Assembly (NCBI GenBank): GCA_016203765.1
Contig: JACQMB010000053.1
Coordinates: 1 to 8,257, forward strand
From: Deltaproteobacteria bacterium
GTDB lineage: Bacteria; UBA10199; SPLOWO2-01-44-7
Length of the DNA: 8,257 nucleotides
Direction of reading: 5' to 3'
In this document: piece after piece, positions 6,274-8,257 of the stretch
Layout of the letters: every line of letters starts with the position of its first letter
Position numbering within the stretch: position 1 is the first letter of the stretch
Made by a program: the position numbers and the translations under genes
Notes under the pieces: model-generated
What the model saw: the letters and a program-made list of their open reading frames with translations, nothing else
What the model was told of the DNA's origin: nothing
Database searches by the model: none

Positions 6274-6882
6274 ATGAAGCATTATACGAGGCTGATCTTC
6301 CTCTTGATTTTGGCATTTTTATCAATAAAATCAGCTAGTTCACAAGAAATCCCACGGGTTTTAAATGCCGATCTTCGAGAGGCCCGTAAATCGCGCCTCC
6401 AGTTTTCCCCCTTTCTGGGGCTCTATACGGGGGATACGGTTTCAACTTCGTATATTGCTGGGTCCCGGGCCGCCTATCACTGGAGCCGGCATTTTGCCAC
6501 TGCCGTTGACTTTGGCTACTCCCCTTTGGAAGTCGATCCGCAAAGTGCTTACGGCTCCACCGTCACCCATCCCCGCCTCTTTCACCTGAATGGGGTCTTG
6601 ATTGGGACACTCCCCGCCGCCGTCAAAGTGGGGCATAAAAAGGTCCTGGAGATGGATATCTATGGCCTGGCGGGGGCGGGCTGGCTCAATATCAACCGGG
6701 CCGATCTGGTCAACGGGGTCTTCGGGATCGGGACCCTGCTCTATTTGAAACCACCCTGGCTGGCCTTGCAAATGGAGGTGAGAAATTATTTCTATGCCCT
6801 GCCGATCGGTCGGGGAGGCTTCAGCATCGATACGGTGATTGTAGTAGGCCCCACCTTTCTTTTCATCCCGGCGGTTTTTTAG
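6274..6882 (+). CDS. Outer-membrane beta-barrel protein
   Basis: A 202-residue exported protein. The N-terminus MKHYTRLIFLLILAFLSIKS is a clear signal peptide, with probable cleavage after SASSQ (about residue 24). The mature part alternates polar and hydrophobic residues in repeated short strands: RLQFSPFLGLYTG, AAYHWSRHFATAVDFGY, MDIYGLAGAGWL, LALQMEVRNYFY and a final hydrophobic strand ending in F. An aromatic C-terminal residue is the usual sorting signal for BAM-assembled barrels. The pattern resembles the small outer-membrane barrel family common in Myxococcus-type bacteria (family resemblance from memory). The likely role is structural or pore-like; no catalytic motif is visible. A purine-rich Shine-Dalgarno region (GGAAAGAAAGGGAGAGGG) precedes the ATG. 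The gene is divergent from the kinase with about 35 bp between them, so the kinase may regulate it (inference). Confidence 0.8.
   Translation: MKHYTRLIFLLILAFLSIKSASSQEIPRVLNADLREARKSRLQFSPFLGLYTGDTVSTSYIAGSRAAYHWSRHFATAVDFGYSPLEVDPQSAYGSTVTHPRLFHLNGVLIGTLPAAVKVGHKKVLEMDIYGLAGAGWLNINRADLVNGVFGIGTLLYLKPPWLALQMEVRNYFYALPIGRGGFSIDTVIVVGPTFLFIPAVF
6281..6286 (-). promoter_or_regulatory. Candidate -10 element for the kinase operon
   Basis: A perfect TATAAT on the reverse strand, about 43 bp upstream of the chosen kinase start. It lies inside the first codons of the divergent outer-membrane protein gene. The -35 region at the right distance is poor (AATCAA), so an activator or another sigma factor may be involved. 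The overlap would make transcription of the two divergent genes interfere. Confidence 0.4.
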
Positions 6883-6987
6883 GGCGTGTCTTCAATATTT
6901 ACATTCGCTCGATAGATTGTCTTTGCTGGCTTCCGCAGCTCGACGGCAGGTCAAAGGCTTCCGCTCGTCGGTCTCCCGGAACCGGGT

Positions 6988-7013
6988 CCGCGGTGGGGAG
7001 TCCCCCACCGCGG
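6988..7013. repeat. Perfect 11-bp hairpin inside the palindromic element
   Basis: Arms CCGCGGTGGGG (6988-6998) and CCCCACCGCGG (7003-7013) pair perfectly around the 4-nt loop AGTC. The stem is very GC-rich and stable. It is not followed by a T-tract, so it is not a typical intrinsic terminator. Confidence 0.9.
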
Positions 7014-7024
7014 CCCTCCCGCTC

Positions 7025-7066
7025 ACCCCGCCCATTGATTAGAACCCCCGATCGGATGGGCGGGGT
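7025..7066. repeat. Perfect 11-bp stem with 20-nt loop inside the palindromic element
   Basis: ACCCCGCCCAT (7025-7035) pairs with ATGGGCGGGGT (7056-7066). The 20-nt loop includes the start of a small self-complementary CCGATCGG. Together with the neighbouring hairpin it fills the centre of the 55-bp inverted repeats, giving a branched fold. Confidence 0.85.
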
Positions 7067-7269
7067 TCCGCGAAGTTCCGCTCGACCGACTCGCTAACGC
7101 CTTCGACCTGCCTTCGAGCTGCGGAAGCCAGCAAAGACAAACTATCGAGCGAAATTTGAAAAGTGACCGAAATCGTACAGGGGTGATCAATTTTCGTCAC
7201 CTTACTTTCAAAAACCGCTGTTTTTTCGCGCCGGCCGGTTTGGCATCAATCCTGCAGGGGTTGGTTTTT

Positions 7270-8257
7270 GTGCGCCGTCTATTTTTCTGCCTCTGGCTGA
7301 TTTTTCTGCCCGCGGGCGTTGCCCGGCCAGCCGACCTCCAGAATGCGATTTCCAAAGAAGAGGCCTATCATCTGGCCGAGGCGGTTCAGATGCAGGGGCT
7401 CGACCGTTTTATCGGCGATCAGGCCAAGGCGTCGTTGCGCGGCAAATTGGGAGGCAAGATCGTGGAGTGGGCCGCGGAGGGGATGGAGGAGATATTGGGG
7501 AGGACTACGGACCACGGACCCTTCGACAAGGCTCAGGGCAGGCTACGGACTACGGACTTGGGGCAAGACAATCTAAAAGAGTTGTTTAAAAAAGACCCTG
7601 AACTTTCCAAAAAACTAAAGGCAAAGATTCAGCAAAAACTGCGGACGTGGCTCCCGGGCCAGCTTAAAAATATTATTCAAAAAGATCTGCTCCAGGGGGA
7701 TAGCGAAAGGGAAATCTTTGCGGAACTGGACAAAACCCTCAACGAACAGGCCGACCGGTGGATCGGGGGATGGTATGACGGAGCAATGGAGAAGATTCGT
7801 CAGGATATTTTGAACGTCGGCGCCGCCCCCCTTTCCGTTAAAAATTTTTCCGAACTCTTTGGGTCCATCCCATTGGACGGTTACCTTTCCGAACGGCTGG
7901 GGGAGGCTATCGGCCAGTCGGCGGCCAGAGGCCTGCAAAACAGTTTGTTCAGCGTTTTGCGCGGGGAGCTTCCCGAAGAGGCGATGCAATCCCTGCGCAT
8001 GGGTCCCGATAAATTCGCGCAATACGTGGAAAAGGGACGCGCCTATCTGCCGGGCGCCCAATTTCGCAAATTCAAAAACAAGATGATGCAACTCCATGTC
8101 GTGGACCTTCCCAACCAGGTCTACGGCGGCATCCTGGCCGCCTCCGGGGCGATGCACCTGGCCAAGTTTTCCTCTTCCTGCTCCGGATTTTTCGCCACCT
8201 GCAACTGGAACGAGTTGAAAAGGGCCAAGGAGGTTTTTGAAACGATGGTCTGGCAGC
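7270..8257 (+). CDS. Exported protein of unknown function (3' end beyond window)
   Basis: An open frame of 329 codons reaches the window edge. I chose the GTG at 7270 because it gives a good signal peptide (MRRLFFCLWLIFLPAGVARP) and is preceded by CAGGGG about 9 nt upstream. The mature part is mostly amphipathic helix, rich in K, E, Q and G (for example KLGGKIVEWAAEGMEEILG, LKELFKKDPELSKKLKAKI). A cysteine pair occurs near the current end (SSSCSGFFATCNW, C304 and C311). No catalytic motif or known domain is recognised. The likely location is periplasm or cell surface. Residues about 78-92 (RTTDHGPFDKAQGRL) come from an in-frame repeat insertion. The gene follows the palindromic element in the same orientation as the barrel gene, but 387 bp separate them, so it probably has its own transcript. 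Confidence 0.75.
   Translation, partial: MRRLFFCLWLIFLPAGVARPADLQNAISKEEAYHLAEAVQMQGLDRFIGDQAKASLRGKLGGKIVEWAAEGMEEILGRTTDHGPFDKAQGRLRTTDLGQDNLKELFKKDPELSKKLKAKIQQKLRTWLPGQLKNIIQKDLLQGDSEREIFAELDKTLNEQADRWIGGWYDGAMEKIRQDILNVGAAPLSVKNFSELFGSIPLDGYLSERLGEAIGQSAARGLQNSLFSVLRGELPEEAMQSLRMGPDKFAQYVEKGRAYLPGAQFRKFKNKMMQLHVVDLPNQVYGGILAASGAMHLAKFSSSCSGFFATCNWNELKRAKEVFETMVWQ
7502..7557 (+). repeat. In-frame short palindromic repeat flanked by 11-bp direct repeats
   Basis: GGACTACGGAC occurs at 7502-7512 and again at 7547-7557, exactly 45 bp apart, so the repeated unit adds 15 codons without shifting the frame. Between them lies CCCTTCGACAAGGCTCAGGG (7519-7538), with CCCT/AGGG ends and a tight CCTT-CGAC-AAGG hairpin. 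The core resembles short dispersed repeats with TTCGACaagCTCAGG that I recall from many environmental bacterial genomes. It is translated as TTDHGPFDKAQGRLRTTD, a linker-like insertion between two helical stretches. Confidence 0.75.

Larger units (their letters stand above)
6904..7153. repeat. ~250-bp palindromic element with 55-bp inverted repeats
   Basis: The left arm 6904-6958 and right arm 7099-7153 are reverse complements with 52 of 55 positions matching. Both outer ends read TTCGCTCGATAG going inward. Similarity continues further inward in shorter blocks (TCGGTC, CGGAAC) up to about 6982 and 7066. Two separate perfect hairpins occupy the central part. There is no gene inside and no clear target-site duplication, although ATTT occurs near both borders. 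It could be a non-autonomous mobile element of MITE or REP/BIME type, a cruciform or protein-binding site, or a structured RNA. It also sits where a terminator for the barrel gene would be expected, but no T-run follows a stem. Confidence 0.85.
6883..7269. other. 387-bp gene-free stretch
   Basis: No coding frame with a plausible start and motif is seen on either strand. Most of the region (6904-7153) is a large imperfect palindrome described separately. The remaining 7154-7269 is AT-richer and leads into the exported-protein gene. I found no convincing promoter there. A short imperfect hairpin (GTGAC at 7163, GTCAC at 7196) is present but weak. Confidence 0.7.

Noticed and set aside
6239..6325. 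29-residue N-terminal extension of the kinase
   Set aside because: It overlaps the divergent gene's ribosome binding site and start, and lies upstream of the TATAAT at 6286-6281. Its Ser-rich sequence is unlike a kinase N-terminus.
7163..7200. Imperfect hairpin GTGAC...GTCAC as a CRP-type operator or terminator
   Set aside because: The stem has a bulge and only 5+4 pairs. GTGA to TCAC spacing does not fit the CRP consensus, and no T-tract follows.
7615..8157. Reverse-strand 180-codon open frame at the right end
   Set aside because: It is antisense to the exported-protein gene, which has a signal peptide and consistent helical composition. No motif or start signal supports the reverse frame.
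1..8257. CRISPR array, tRNA, rRNA, transposase or integrase genes
   Set aside because: No regularly spaced repeats, no tRNA- or rRNA-like sequence and no recombinase motifs were seen on either strand.

Overview
The window looks like chromosome of a Gram-negative bacterium. It carries a signal-peptide beta-barrel outer-membrane protein, a histidine kinase with two receiver proteins, two HD-GYP-type proteins and an ExeA/GspA-type ATPase. Base composition is moderate. The barrel resembles the outer-membrane family common in Myxococcus-type (deltaproteobacterial) lineages, so I lean toward an uncultured deltaproteobacterium-like organism. This is inference; no rRNA or marker gene is present to settle it.

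Layout, left to right. Positions 1-1138 (minus strand) hold two tandem 49-residue paralogous membrane miniproteins (989-1138 and 803-952), each with a strong ribosome binding site. They are followed by a radical SAM gene of the HemN/HemW type (1-727) that runs off the left edge. A TTGACA-containing candidate promoter lies upstream of the first miniprotein. Positions 1215-6238 (minus strand) form a compact signalling cluster, in transcription order: membrane histidine kinase (5054-6238), CheY-like receiver (4641-5042), HD-GYP protein (3797-4669), second CheY-like receiver (3413-3796), a 74-bp gap, ExeA/GspA-type ATPase (2448-3338), and a second HD-GYP paralogue that has lost its catalytic histidines (1215-2441). 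Most joints are overlapping or nearly abutting, so the products are probably made together.

From 6274 the plus strand carries an outer-membrane beta-barrel gene (6274-6882), transcribed divergently from the kinase. A gene-free 387-bp stretch follows. It is dominated by a ~250-bp element with 55-bp nearly perfect inverted repeats and two internal perfect hairpins. At the right edge is an incomplete gene for an exported protein of unknown function (7270-8257), which contains an in-frame short palindromic repeat flanked by 11-bp direct repeats.

Working model (inference): the kinase phosphorylates one or both stand-alone receivers. The HD-GYP pair (one nearly complete, one pseudo-enzyme) and the ATPase form the output side, perhaps reading cyclic dinucleotide or controlling assembly of an envelope machine that is not encoded here. 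The least explained items are the tandem miniproteins, the degenerate HD-GYP/ATPase pair and the large inverted-repeat element.
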